The notes below the pieces were generated by a model that was not told the DNA's origin, did not search any database, and saw nothing but the letters and a program-made list of their open reading frames with translations. From positions 100,313 to 164,312 of the forward strand of contig ONZQ02000024.1 of the NCBI GenBank assembly GCA_900312665.1: a DNA stretch of 64,000 bases, given 5' to 3'. Shown piece by piece: positions 24,775 through 36,704 of this stretch. The DNA comes from Cephalotrichum gorgonifer. Its lineage: Eukaryota; Ascomycota; Sordariomycetes; Microascales; Microascaceae. Both the position numbers and the translations under genes were made by a program. Position 1 is the stretch's first letter; each line of letters opens with the position of its first letter.

Positions 24775-25410
24775 TCATAGAGCCCTAAGTACAATCATCC
24801 AAGCCCTAACACCCGCTCCGCGCCTATAGTCCTCGATCTGCGCACTCACAATCTCAATCTTCCGTGCCATCACCAGTTCCTCGACCTTGGCCTCGTACCC
24901 GCCCGGCCCGAATATAGCGTCCAGTATAGTCACGACAATGAGGCCGCCGACCTTGACGACCCTAACGAACTCGTCAATCGCCCCGGGGCCGACGTGGCCC
25001 TGCGTCAGCGTACCGATGCAGGTCACCGCATCGTACGTGCCGTCTTTGAAGGCAAGGGCCATTGACAGGTCCGCTGTCTGCAGGTTCCGATATGCCTTGG
25101 TCTTCTCTGCGAGTTGTAGCATGCCCGGGCTCAGGTCGATCCCATCGACCCTTTGCCCGCCGATGGCAGCGAGGTGGGCGCCGACGAGGCCGGTGCCGCA
25201 CCCCGCGTCCAAGATCTCGATGTTGTCGTTGATGCGGGGCGTCTTCAGAGTCCTGAGAAGGTATGCGCCTGCGAGGGCGGGTGCAACATAGTCCTGCGCC
25301 TCGTCGGCGAGTTCCTTGTCGTAGTCTGAGGCCCACTCGTCATAGATCTTGCGCAACTGAGCGGTATTAGAGGTGCCATTAAGAGAGTAGAGTTCCACGA
25401 GTCGAGACAT
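24775..25410 (-). CDS. Class I SAM-dependent methyltransferase
   Basis: A single exon of 211 residues with ATG at 25410. The N-terminal YDEWASDYDKEL precedes motif I, IEILDAGCGTGLVGAHLA (near residue 65), which binds S-adenosylmethionine. VDGIDLSPGML is the motif II acidic strand, YDAVTCIGTLTQGHV the motif for strand 4, and VVKVGGLIVVTILDA strand 5. This arrangement matches the small Williams-Beuren/METTL27-like group in size and in the 'WASDYD' lead. The methyl acceptor is unknown. No signal peptide or membrane segment is present, so it is likely cytosolic. It stands alone, about 1.5 kb from the tRNA and 2.2 kb from the next gene. Confidence 0.88.
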   Translation of the reverse strand: MSRLVELYSLNGTSNTAQLRKIYDEWASDYDKELADEAQDYVAPALAGAYLLRTLKTPRINDNIEILDAGCGTGLVGAHLAAIGGQRVDGIDLSPGMLQLAEKTKAYRNLQTADLSMALAFKDGTYDAVTCIGTLTQGHVGPGAIDEFVRVVKVGGLIVVTILDAIFGPGGYEAKVEELVMARKIEIVSAQIEDYRRGAGVRAWMIVLRAL

Positions 25411-27620
25411 GATTGTTGCCGTCTGAGTTGGCCAAGTCTGTATAATAGTGTGTGTTTGTGGGCTGGGTTATAGCCGGAGAACTGAGCCGGGGTATATAAG
25501 CCGAAATAACGCTTGCTGGAGTGTTAATGCAGAACTGGGGAATGAAGGTGAGATCCGAGTCTGGTTGTGAATTTTAGAGATTGAGCTGACCCAGTTAGCC
25601 CCCTTTATACCCCTTCTCTCCTTTTATCTCACCTCCATTCTATCGTTCTCCCCCGTCTTCCTTTTCGGATTGAACTGCCGAATGGAGCGAGACCCGCAGC
25701 AGCTACAAAAAACAGGTTTGGCCAGCTACTCCTTCCGCTCATACATGAACCGGTCTGGGTTAGGCCCCGCCTCAGCAGAAGTCACTCCTCTGGCATTGGA
25801 TATGAACGGGGCCCGACATAAGGCTATGTTGATAGAATGCAACGATAACGCAATTCGCCAAGATAGCGGAACCTCGCCGCGGAGAGCTAGGGAGTAGAGA
25901 GGTCCTGCGGGATGAATGGTGTGTGTGGGTGCTATTGTTGGAGAAAAGAGGGGGCGAAGCTACCTTGCCAAATATGGTGATCATTCCCTCCTTTAGGCGT
26001 CGACTTTAGCGAGCATTCATTGTTTAATGTGAGTACGAGGTGTAGGAGCGTCGATGCTGCAATTGAAAAGCAAAGGAGCATGGTCAGGCGAGATGATACA
26101 AGTGTCATGCTCAAAACAAAACTGCGAATAGAATTCACTCAGTAGAAGGCTATTTTTCTTGTGCAAGGGTACGTATCACGATGCAGGCACAAAAGATTGA
26201 GGCTGCTAGACCCTGATATACATGGACTTTTTCTACGTTTGGTGTGATTGACAAGCGCTGTTTGAGAAACTATACTTCCGTCATCAGGAATATGGAAATA
26301 CCTACTGATATTCAGGGCATATTATAAACCTGGCCAATGAACGTCGGTCCGCGCAGGTGTGCCTTCTGTGGATGATTTAGACCGCTGATAGTCGTTATTC
26401 ACTGGTCCAAGACATTATTTCGTCACCCAATGTACAGGTGTAGCTCGCCGAGGGACAAGGGCGAAACAACAATCTTACACATGCGATCCGTCCAGCTTAC
26501 CTCGTCTCGGCATGCATGAGTACGACATTGATGGTCGATTGGAATACCGCGCCGTACCGACGGGCCACAAGTACCTACAAGTATTCGCGGGTAGCGCGGA
26601 CTTCCCTGCGCGGGACCCCGCGCGTGGAAACTCGTCGCCCTCCCCTTTTCTCAATCGTAGCTATGCCCCGCTCTCCACTTGGATCTTGGATCTTGGATTC
26701 CTGGCACGGCGGGCCCTTGTGGCAATCCTACGTGGGATGTTGGAAGAAAACTCCCCACTGCCAAGATCTCGGCAGAGGATCGCTGCGGCAGTTCCCCCAT
26801 TTCTCATCCCCACGCTGCATTGCACGCGGTATACCCCTGCGATTACATCCACCTACGTCATCTTAAACTTGGAGATTGTAACCTGGGTGGGGGGCTCTCT
26901 TCCTCATATGCTGGGGGATTGCTGAAATATATTCTATGCAAAATGAAAAGGATGCTTCCAACGGTGTAGCCTATGAAAACGTAAGTTTTATGTAGAAACA
27001 ATATTTTATACATGACAGCCTGAGCCTCCACCCCTCCGTACACAGCCTATGTAAGTTGGATTCGGACACAGGATAGAGTGAGCCAGACTTGGCTTGGGAT
27101 GCAAACACTCTACCACGGTTGATGCTCTTCAGTTCACGAAGAGCTATACAAGCTGAATTGGGGCATCTGAAGCGCACTACCTAGGGGGAAGATGAAAATT
27201 TTATGTGGGAGGGTGTTAGATTAACCCCGTATTCTGGTTCTAACCAGGATTGAACTATATTGCAGAATAGTTATTAGACCCCTTGCTAGGAAGTACAGCA
27301 TGAGAGATAGCAAGCTTTGGGGAGTATGACGACCCCAGGAGATAGATCAGGCGAAGTTGACGTTTGAGGATATCCTTCTCTCCTATCATGATATGTTATA
27401 TCCCTTGCCGCCCTCGTCGCCGGCGCGGCCGGGGGCGCGGCGCCACCGCACGATGATGGCGAGGCGCGATTGATATCACATACAACAGAGTAGTAGACGA
27501 GATATTCACATGGTTAACCGAGTAGTCAGAATACCCACTTTGACGATAGTTGATACTAATCCAAGACCACCTTGCCAGCTCGCTACTACGCATCTATATC
27601 CCTCGTAGATCCGTAACTCG
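25411..27620. other. Intergenic, featureless
   Basis: Promoter of the methyltransferase, with pyrimidine-rich tracts at about 25590-25660. Open frames at 26512-26925 overlap in several frames and resemble nothing, so they are not called. Confidence 0.45.
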
Positions 27621-28861
27621 TTAGAGCCACCTCTTAGTCCCCTTGTGGGATATAAAAGCTCCGCCGCGCCCATTTTTCAAACTGGAGTCGTAGATTACAG
27701 TCATCATGGCATCGACGGACTCCTGAGGCGTGAGCTTCTTCATATCGGGTGCGTACGAAATGAACTTTTCGACCATCTTCTGCAGGTATGGCAATTCCTC
27801 CTCGGTTACTACTCGATTGCAGCAGCATTAGTGACGAGTTACTTCGGAAGTAAGGAGGGAGGAGGGACACGGGTCCGTAGCGTGTTTGATCGGAGCGAAA
27901 TCCCCCGCAAAAAAAAGGGAAAAGGGGGGAGGTGGCGCGGAGGGATACGACTAACCGTTGTCCTGCTGCCCTGTCTCAACGAATCCGGGACTGATACTCA
28001 TGAACAGAACCCCCTGGTCTGCATATGTCGCGTGGTACTTTGCGACCGTCATGTTGAGGGCGGCTTTGCTGATGGTGTAGGGGCCGGACATGTCGAGGTT
28101 GTATTTCGTGGCCAAGTCAATGTCGGCATGGCCCGTGCTGAGAGTGATCACCTTCTTGACTGACCCCTTGAGAACTAGGGGCATGTAGAGGTTATAGATA
28201 TTCATATTCCCGATGACGTTGACGCGGAACGATTCCATCATTTCTTCTTCGAGTTTCCGCGGGGTTTCCGCGCTGGTTGGCAGGGGTTCATGTACGTTAG
28301 CCCTCACCTTCGGCTGTGAGAGTATTTGATGAAGGAGTAAATATTAGGGGGAGAGACAGGCAGGTACTGTTTAGATGTGAGTTCTAGGGCTGGACTTGGA
28401 GGAACGCCTTACAGGATACTCATAGGGAAGCTAGGCAACCAGGCTGTGATCAAGCCAGCATTTGCAATGATGTAGTCAAGACTTCCGCCGGTGATAGCGG
28501 ACACTTCTGGCACGGTTCGCTAGGGGAATGCGTTAATAACCATCATAGAATTGTCAGAGGGGCGGGGCATTGTTTCACGGGCAATCGGTACCTTTACCGC
28601 CTCATAATCAGCCAGGTCCGCCTCCACAAGATGGATGTTCGAGCGGTCAGCCAGCTCCTCGGCGACTCTTTTCTCCGTGCCGACCTTGTTGCGGACGAGG
28701 CCTATGACGGTGTTGTCGGAATTGCTTGAGAGCTTCTCGAGGAAGGCCCACTGCAATTACACGAACGTGTTAGTGGCCAAGCGATAGTCTCATTTCCAGA
28801 GATTCCAGGATACACGTACGCCGATGCCTCGGGAGACGCCTGTGACGAGATATGTGGACAT
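27621..28861 (-). CDS. Short-chain dehydrogenase/reductase
   Basis: Five exons on the minus strand, 28820-28861, 28592-28750, 28413-28519, 27956-28272 and 27621-27808, give 270 residues. I placed the fourth exon at the CCAG acceptor (28273) because it keeps frame, follows a GGCTAAC branch site and joins MSIL to AETPRKLEEEM as the family expects. The NAD(P)-binding motif TGVSRGIG is at residues 7-14, spread to the end of exon 1. IANAG is the structural NNAG-like motif and YTISK supplies the catalytic Tyr and Lys. The C-terminus GGAFISHKGTKRWL-stop is typical of this fungal SDR group. It should be a soluble NAD(P)-dependent oxidoreductase. The substrate is unknown. Confidence 0.88.
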
Positions 28862-29935
28862 CTTGGCTTGCAGTGTGGTATGGTCTCGGGGCAAGTGGGT
28901 ATAATTGGCTTGTTCGAAGATGAACTTGAAATGATGCTGTTCAATGATCGAGGTTGAAGGTAGTTCAGATTAGATCCGTTTATAATGCGAGAGAGGGAGG
29001 TTTATATATGTGTTCGTCAACGTTAAATCCGCTAGCCCAAGGTGGCGCCGGCGTATTTAGCGAATTTCTGCGATGTTTCATTCTATACCTTAGATTATAC
29101 CAAAGTAGACCATCTATCCAGAAGCGACTCTATGTAAGTCTTCCTGGCCAATAGCGATCCCGCTAAAAGAGCCTATTAACCCACCAGTTGCTAGTAACCT
29201 CCGCCCGTAAGAGGCAAAACCTCTAGTTATTGCCTTGAGGGTGGGTAGCTATGGATCGCCTGTACCCCGCTGATGACAAACAGGTATATTTCTAATACGC
29301 ATCTTCCCACTACTTCCGCAAAAAGATTCCCCAGATCGATCTTGGGTGGATGCCCGAAATCCGATATTGCAGCAACGGACTAAAGCGATGGCGCAAGTTA
29401 TTGCCCCGTAAACCACCCAACTGCTTGCACTCCAGGGTCTGTCTCCGTCTCCGTTGGGTCCGGGGTCCGTCGGTGTGATAGGTAAGCAACGGGTAGGGCA
29501 GACTGATACGATACCACTGTACTTTGGTACTTCAATAAGATTACAAATGAAGCGAGGAGAGGCCTCGCTCCCCTTTCCTAATAGCATATGTACTAATAGA
29601 GTTAGGTAGGTACTATTAGCATCTGCATGGATTTTGACGTGGCCCAGAACTTTTGCTGCACCTCTAATTGGCTATTTACGGCGGTAAGCAATCTCGCAAA
29701 AAGTTGCCACCGATCCTGCGTCGTATCAGGATGCAGCGCATAAAGTTGCTCTGCTTCCCTCGTGAACATGCTACCTTTTCGCTTTTTTTTTGCTTTCTCT
29801 CCGACGAGTGCTCCATTTCCCGTTCCGTATTGAGTTGTCCATTTACGCCATTTCCCCGCTCCCAGCAACTTTTTGCGAAAGCGCTATCGTATATTATCAA
29901 TACAGGAAACGGTAGATGTACTCTACACGACACAA
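28862..29935. promoter_or_regulatory. Divergent promoter region, SDR and Zn2Cys6 genes
   Basis: The 1.07-kb region between two divergently transcribed genes holds an exact 14-bp inverted repeat, TCGCAAAAAGTTGC, at 29694-29707 and reversed at 29865-29878. The second arm ends 58 bp before the regulator's ATG. An arrangement with a pathway-specific regulator beside its target is common in fungi, so these arms are candidate operator sites, though they lack the CGG triplets usual for Zn2Cys6 proteins. Confidence 0.45.
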
Positions 29936-31760
29936 ATGACTGTGAACAAGCGCTGCGGCACATGCATTGGTACTTTTCTCATCTCATCTCCTCTTCTCGC
30001 ACGTCTATGGCGTAAATTCCCGCCTCCTGTACAAGTTTCTCACTGGTCTTTCTTATGTAGACCGCAAGATCAGCTGCGACCGGGCCGTCCCGGCATGTTC
30101 GAACTGCGTCCGCTCGAACCGGGTCTGCAAGGGGTACGGGCTCCGCCTATCATGGCCACGAGACTCAGACCGCAAGCGCTCCATGATCGGCCCCGTACCG
30201 CCGCAGAGACAACGTGGTCGTCAAGTGGGATCTCCAAGTACTTGGGCGATCCATGTCTCCTCATGGGACATGGAGCTTTACCGCGGCTCGGCTGATAGCC
30301 GCGCAGCGGGGCGCGCGACCCGTTTCCCACTCTACCAGACGATTCCTTCGATACCGTGCCGATTGACGGGTGGGGAAAAGGGCCTTTTCAGCTTTTGTAA
30401 GCTCCAATTTTTTCCCTCATCATCGCCGGCTTAGCTTTGCGTTTCGCTTACTAGAACTGCCCACAGTTGAGGCGGCCATTTCCGGCTCCATCACCACTTT
30501 TGGCCATTACCCTGTGGGTAGCCTCATCGTCCGTATCGCTCTCTCGGGGAGCTCTCTTTCGTGCGTGGCGGTCCAGCGGGCCCTGTTGGCTATCTCATGC
30601 CTTGTCAGGCACGGCTCAGGGCCACAAGCGGATCGGCTGAAAATCTCGGCTATACGTGCGCTTATTGCTTCCACAAAGGCCGGGATATCGTCCGAGGATG
30701 TCGCTCAGCACATAATAGCCGGGATGTTACTCTGCCTGTTCGAGGCAAGTGTACCTTGTATCCATTCTTGTCATTGACAGACTACCTAACATTGTTATGT
30801 ATGCAGATCAACGAGCAGTCGGAGACGTCAAATCAATGGGTCTGGTACATCTGCGGCGTCAAGGACATCATGGCAAATGTCGTTACCATGAGCTGGTTCA
30901 CCGTGGAATCTGGACTAGCGTCTTTGACCGACTGGATCTTCTACCACGAAGTGCTCTCGCAGTTCAGTAGGCGCCACTGGCGTCCAAAACGTTCGGAGGA
31001 TCGCCCGCCTGACATCCCCCAGGTCTGCGAGATGCCGTTACGGCTTCGTGCCGAGCAACGATTGGCGCTTGATACTGGTGCCGAGGAACCGTTGGTCCTT
31101 ACCCCTAGGCTTACCCCTAGGCCCGACGAGTGTTTGGTAGTTGACAAGAGATTTACACCATGCGATGGCATCAAAGGTCGAAACCACGCGCTCTCGTTTC
31201 TTGCGCGAGTTTGCGAAGTCGTTCTTCCGGCATGGGACCCAGCCAGCCGGACGCAGGCACATAGGGAAACAATCGCGGCTCTAGAACGAGAAGTTGAGGC
31301 TGCCCGCGCGTTCGAGGCCTGCTTGTCGGATCGCTCCTCGGGTGTTACCGGAGCAAGGGCTCTAGCTGCGACGGTGAACGAACTCTTCCTGATAGCGATC
31401 CTGATATACCTAGCGCACGCATCGGATCCAAACGCGCGCCAGACGCAGAAGCTCAACACCCTTGTCGACCAGGGATTTACCCTTCTGGCGGGTATGTACG
31501 GATCTGAGCGTCCGTTCCCGATCCTCATCATTGGGTTCGAGGCGCGCAACGACAAGGAGAGACTCGAGGTGCTGGAGTTCCTTGCCGATGCTGTGCGAAG
31601 GAAGCCATGTGGTCGGTACAGCTTCGGCCGTGCAAGAGTGATGTTGCAGGCTTTTTGGAACCAGGACGACCTTCTTGCTGAAGACAACGTTGAGTTCGAT
31701 TACATGGAGAGGCTGACGGCTGTAGTCAGCGCATACGATGTGTTGCCGCCTCTGGTGTGA
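29936..31760 (+). CDS. Zn2Cys6 transcription factor
   Basis: Four exons, 29936-29969, 30061-30396, 30467-30744 and 30807-31760, give 533 residues. Intron 1 falls inside the zinc cluster. Once spliced, residues 7-34 show the exact C-x2-C-x6-C-x6-C-x2-C-x6-C binuclear cluster (CGTC...CDRAVPACSNCVRSNRVC). Intron 2 must end at CCACAG (30466), because the earlier TAG acceptor creates a stop. Intron 3 appears to be a GC-AG intron (GAG|GCAAGT). The remainder resembles the fungal-specific transcription factor domain 2 (IAGMLLCLFE, WYICGVKDIM). It is a nuclear DNA-binding regulator, and the neighbouring divergent SDR is a plausible target. Confidence 0.88.
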
Positions 31761-32047
31761 GCGAGCTCTGTTTTGGTATACACCCTCCATGAACGTGTCG
31801 ACATCTCAACTGCAGGCGGATAAGAAAGCTTGACATGCGTTGTGGAAATGATATTATCGACGCAGACAATCTAAAATTTTTCGCTTCATGGTACACCTAT
31901 TCGCAGCAGGATATCACCTTCCCGACTCTGTTCGGGCTATTTGCCAGTCGTCAAAATTAGGATATCTGCGCCTGGGTCTAACCTACCACCCACGATGTAT
32001 CTCTCGCCGTAATAGAGAGAGCACGACCAACACGGCAGGGATCCATC

Positions 32048-33419
32048 CTACCATATCAACCCATGACTCTTGTTCCCGGCATCCGGATCCCCATGCCTCT
32101 TTCTCCTCCGCGTCGTCTTCGCCCAAACGAGGTCTTTAAAGCCCATAGCAAGAATACCAGCCAGAGACACCGCAAGTATCGATGCTATAACAATGATGAT
32201 GGTGACGGGAAAATACAGCGAGGCCCAAGTGAAGTACGACCAGACTGGGGGCAGCCCGGTAGAGTCTTCGCCGCCCTTACTGTCCTTGCCACCCGTGCCA
32301 TCCCCCCCAAGCATTTCTTGCGCATTGAGCGTGACCTGCATCGCATTAAGGACGACGGAACATCCACCGAGGACCATGATGATGGGCGCGAGGAAGTGGA
32401 CGAGGTTCGAACCCCACTGAGGGTATATATGGAAATAGGCCAAACTGCCCTTGAAAATCAGAGATGTACGGTTGATCCGCGTAAGACGGAGCTCGCCGTA
32501 GTGGAACCGTCGATTCGTATCCCTATCGTGGACATTCTCGTAGAACTGCGATATGAACCTGCAGAACTCTGCATAGGTGGGATACCTGTCGTCCTTATCC
32601 TTCCCTGTCCCGTCCCTGTCGGGGGTAAGGGTCTTCTTTGGGATGAGCTTCCGCTCACAGGCCAGGTCGTAGTCGATTTCGTACTTGATAAGGAACCAGT
32701 AGCTCCTCATGAAGCCGATTGCGGCACGGTGGACCTCATCGTCGGCCTCGGACAGGTAGGACCAGAACTTGGCAGAGAAGAAGTAGGCCGGAATGGGTTT
32801 GATGAAGATTTTCTCGTAGTACCACACCAGGTGTAGGCCCGGGTGTTCGTTTACTATGATCTCCCGGGCGTGGGCTTGCTGGTGGTGGAGAGGCATGATG
32901 TGCCTAAATGACGGCGTTTGGACCTGCGAGGTGTGTTAGAGGTGGCTGGCCGCCTATGGAAATAACGTGCGAATCAATGCGGGACGATTAGAGACTTCTT
33001 ACAAAGATGTACTTCATAAACGGTAGTAAAGAATCCAGTTCCTTCGTTAGATGGGATTCGCGTAAGTACTTGAGAAGGTCATCTTCGCCTTTCGATTGAG
33101 CCTCATCCTCATTTCCGGAGGGAACTTGACGTCCATCTCTCGCCCCGAGTTCACCATCGTTCCCCGAGTTGCTGGTCGCGTCCGCCTTCTGAGGAAGCGG
33201 GATTCGAGGTTGGCCGGGCAGGTAGGACTCTCCGGTCGCCGACAGGAGAAACATTCGACGTCTATTTGGCCTGACCGGGGTTGATAGTATTTCTAGAGTC
33301 TCGACGCCTAGGCCGCGGTCGATGCTCGGCTTGACTTGACTGGTGGAGTCGTCGTGTAAAGATTGCGAGGAGGTAGTTTTGCTGGGCGGAGTACCGTCGA
33401 TCGCGGCCATTTTAGCCAT
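32048..33419 (-). CDS. DUF6601-type membrane protein
   Basis: Two exons on the minus strand, 33003-33419 and 32048-32923, give 430 residues. The spliced junction reads FMKYIF-VQTPSFRHIMPLHHQQAHAR in one frame. The first 120 residues are polar and low-complexity. HPGLHLVWYYEKIFIKPIPA begins the conserved core that I associate with fungal DUF6601 proteins. Two hydrophobic segments follow near the C-terminus (LAPIIMVLGGCSVVLNAMQV and FPVTIIIVIASILAVSLAG), then a basic tail (KTTRRRKRH). It is likely an integral membrane protein with both ends in the cytosol. The function of the family is unknown. Confidence 0.75.
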
Positions 33420-34350
33420 ACCGATATCTCGCTATTTTGCTATTCTAGCTATTTTCGCTATTCGCAACAAGTATATAAAAACTTTAGTATTGTGGTAGGC
33501 GGGCGAAGTTGACGATGGTTATAGATAGGCAGAAAAGGCATCGCATCCGGGCACGTCCAGGCAATTTATCCCCTATTACGAGTTGGCGAGACACAAGCAG
33601 CGTAGTCAGCAGGGGAAGGAAATGGAAGTGATAGGCGATGCACTGCCGCCCGGGCTCTTTGGGCGGTTCACCAGGCTGTGTGGCAAAAGATACGTCCAAT
33701 GCAACTTTCCGATTCACTGCCACCCCTGTCAGCACACCCCTGTCAGGTAAGACCAGGTCAATCACACACAGCCTGGCCTCAATTTCGGTCTGAGGAATAT
33801 GCATAACAATGTTTGCTTAAATGTGCAGTTCCTGCATAATATTTGTGCACTAGTAAATGTTACGGAAATACACTTGCGCAACCACAAGCAGTGCCTCTCA
33901 CCCGCATTGGTGGATTTCTTGTGAGCCAGTCTCGAAGCCGACGCTATATGGGGTACACGCCAAGCTTATCCGGTATTGGAAATGGTAAATAGATCAAAAG
34001 CATTCAAACTGCGATATGTTTAGATTGCCGTCCTAATATATTTACCTGCCCAGCACCAATGACTCCACGAGCTCGCCCGCCATCAAGGCAGCTTCCATAT
34101 TAATATGGCAAAACCCCACTCGAAGCAGATGACCTGGTTTACTTACAACATGCCTGCTGTGAGCGCGGGAAAGTCTTAAATACTCTATGCGGAGACGAAC
34201 CATGTTGTCCCCCAGCCCCCCAGGGTCCGCCAAGGTTCATGTCTAACTTCTTCGATAGCGGCCTTGCTACCGATTTGACCTCGTGAACAGCAGATTCAGG
34301 TCCGTTTCCTCAGTTTGATAATATCTCGACTTTATTGGACCACCCCGACC
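33420..34350. promoter_or_regulatory. Divergent promoter region, DUF6601 and LPMO genes
   Basis: No coding frame is supported. It lies between divergent genes and must carry both promoters. Tandem TTCGCTATT-like units at 33425-33465 lie directly upstream of the DUF6601 start. Confidence 0.4.
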
Positions 34351-35433
34351 ATGAAGACATTCACAGGCCTGTTCGTGCTCACGGCCTTGGCAAACACCGT
34401 CGCCGGGCACTACCAATTCCAGCAGTTCACCGCGGGCGGGACCAAGTACGAACCGTGGCAGTACATCCGCCGCAACTCCAACCCGGACTGGCTCCAGAAT
34501 GGCCCCGTGACGGATTTGGCGTCTAATGATTTGCGGTGCAATGTTGGCGGCGAAGTCAGCAACGGCACGGAGACTTTGACGATGACAGCGGGAGAGTCGT
34601 TTACGTTTACCTTGGATACGGCGGTATACCACCAGGGTCCTGTTTCCATGTAGGTAGCACTCCGTGGGTGGCCGAGGTCTCTCTTGGGCTGATCCTGACT
34701 ACCTTGTGTATAGATACATGTCAAAGGCACCGGGCGCTGCGGCGGATTACGATGGCAGTGGCCCTTGGTTCAAGATCTACGACTGGGGTAAGTCGGCTGA
34801 TCCCCATTAACCTGACGGTTCAAAGGCGCTTTGTGGCTCTAACAATGTTAACTGGTCGCATACTGGCAGGCCCTAATGGAAACAACTGGCCTCTGAGCAG
34901 TAAGTTATCTCCACCATACGAACCCATCTCCTGGACCTGTCGTTCTTTGTTCCTTCTTAGAATAAACTAATTACCGTAATTTATGAAGTCTCCTACACTC
35001 AAAACATCCCGAAGTGCATCCCTGATGGAGAATACCTCCTCCGGATCCAGCAACTGGGCATCCACAATCCCGGCGCTCCGCCGCAGGTAAGACCTCTATT
35101 AAATGAAATCCTGTGGCTGAATTAAGGCTGACTGAAGGACCATAGTTTTACATTAGTTGCGCGCAGGTCAAGGTCACGGGTGGAGGTAATACTGAACCAT
35201 CGCCCACGGTGTCCATCCCAGGGGCGTTCAAGGCCAATGATCCAGGCTACACGGCGAATGTAAGGCCTCTGCTCGGGGTTTAACCTTAGATAGAGGCCAG
35301 GGAACTAACTCTGGATGCAGATCTACAATGGTAATGTGGGAAACTATGTTGTCCCCGGCCCTGCAGTAGTAAGCTCCCCCTCATTGAACCACAACAAGCA
35401 TCTGCTAACGACTCTGAATAGTTCTCCTGCTAG
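34351..35433 (+). CDS. AA9 lytic polysaccharide monooxygenase (secreted)
   Basis: Seven exons: 34351-34649, 34714-34787, 34870-34899, 34989-35086, 35146-35259, 35321-35368 and 35422-35433. They give 224 residues with consistent phases. A signal peptide of 19 residues (MKTFTGLFVLTALANTVAG) precedes His20, the N-terminal copper ligand of the mature enzyme. VYHQGPVS supplies the second histidine (His94) of the histidine brace, and QFYISCAQVKV the axial tyrosine. IPDGEYLLRIQQLGIHNPG is the conserved AA9 core. The enzyme is extracellular and copper-dependent, and oxidatively cleaves cellulose or related beta-glucans. There is no cellulose-binding module. One exon is only 30 nt, and the last holds just three codons and the stop. 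Confidence 0.92.
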
Positions 35434-35748
35434 GTTTCGGCGTTTCAATGGAGACAGAGACGAGACTGAGGATTGGGACTGGGGCGAATCTTAATTTCGC
35501 CATGCACTATCAACATCCACGTCCCGTTACTCATCATGTAGCAAGTCTTCACCCCTAAGACTCGGCTCGGACTTTGATTTAGGTCGGATTGCTCCCGTCA
35601 CTAGAGTCTGTAACGACCACGCATTATGGACTCTAGAGGATTTCATTATTCTATAAATAGCTTTACCTACCTGAGAGTTGAATCCCAAGATTGATTGACT
35701 GGTCCTTCGGATTTATAAGCTTTGTTCCCAGAGCATTCCAACGCTGCT
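35434..35748. other. Spacer between LPMO and transposon island
   Basis: The 3' flank of the LPMO gene, turning AT-rich toward the MULE end. No feature is seen. Confidence 0.4.
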
Positions 35749-35905
35749 TAATATTAGGGACTTGCTAGGTACCACACCGGACAGACTCCGTACTGCACCA
35801 TTATATAAGAAAATTTTAATAACTAAAATTAGAGTATATTGACAATCTGCCCTACTGTAAATTCTATGTACAGAGAAGTACCAAATCTCTATGAGGGGTC
35901 TAGCC
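35749..35905 (+). repeat. MULE left terminal inverted repeat
   Basis: It starts TAATATTAGGGACTTGCTAG and matches the reverse complement of 45291-45447 throughout, with about a dozen differences. Nearly all are transitions, and the left copy has the T or A state in most, for example CATTATATAAG against CATTACATAAG. Confidence 0.85.
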
Positions 35906-36704
35906 TATTAGGCCCACTCAATCCCAAATCTGCCTATCTTTCCCTCTGTCTACAAACCCAACCTCATCCTTGATATCATAATATCTACACCCCTCAAACA
36001 GCTCAAACAGCACCCTCGATAGCATCTGAAGCTGCTCCTATACACCCTTTAATAGAGCAGACCTTCCCATCCCTAAATACAGCCGAAAATACACTCCATG
36101 AAGCTGCCCACACCGCCAGCTATGCCCTCTCAACCCTCACAAAACAACCCAACACAATCACCCTAAATCGAGCTGTCTATATATATTCTAAAGGCAGCAA
36201 ACCACACGAAGGTCGAGCTAAGGATACCCACAAAGATAAGCAGTACAAAACAGCCTCACAGAAGATCTCATACCCATTCCAAATTACTGCTAAGAGGGTC
36301 CCTGGGAAGCCTGAAAGCTAAGCTATCGAGGCCATCCAAGATGATCATTCAAGGCATACATATAACATACTCAGCATCTCTACTTTCCCAAAGTATCAAG
36401 GAACTATTCTTCAGCCCTATCATAATGATATTATCGAGCTATAGCAGACTGGGAATAAGCCTATCCAGATACTCTCTAATCTACATCAGAAAAAGACCTC
36501 ATTCTATTCAGTTATCCTATAAGATATTACCAATCTCCTAGCTCAGTATCATCACAAAGAGCTAGCCGGAAAATCACCTACAGAGTAGCTTATATCTTAG
36601 ATTTCCAATTATACTGAATACTTCAGTGCCTATAAAACTGATAGCAAAGGCCATATTATATATCTCTTTATCACTACTCAAGAGAATATCATAATCTATC
36701 AAGA
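35906..36704 (+). pseudogene. MULE transposase remnant, N-terminal part
   Basis: A broken plus-strand frame contains YSKGSKPHEGRAKDTH, then GISLSRYS-like and, in a second frame, KPIQILSNLHQKK, DITNLLAQYHHKELAGKSPT and TDSKGHIIYLFITTQENI. The order and spacing match the region just before the catalytic core of MULE transposases (R-E-L-x-G-x-x-P, then xGxIxxLFF). Several TAA/TAG codons interrupt it. It stops at the LTR boundary before the first catalytic Asp (the DCTYKTN motif of intact relatives). Confidence 0.75.

Noticed and set aside
36341..36541. Short plus-strand ORFs inside the transposon island (also 39793-40011, 41996-42283, 42584-43021)
   Set aside because: They are shadows of RIP-damaged MULE or pol sequence, rich in Ile, Leu, Ser and Tyr through TpA enrichment.
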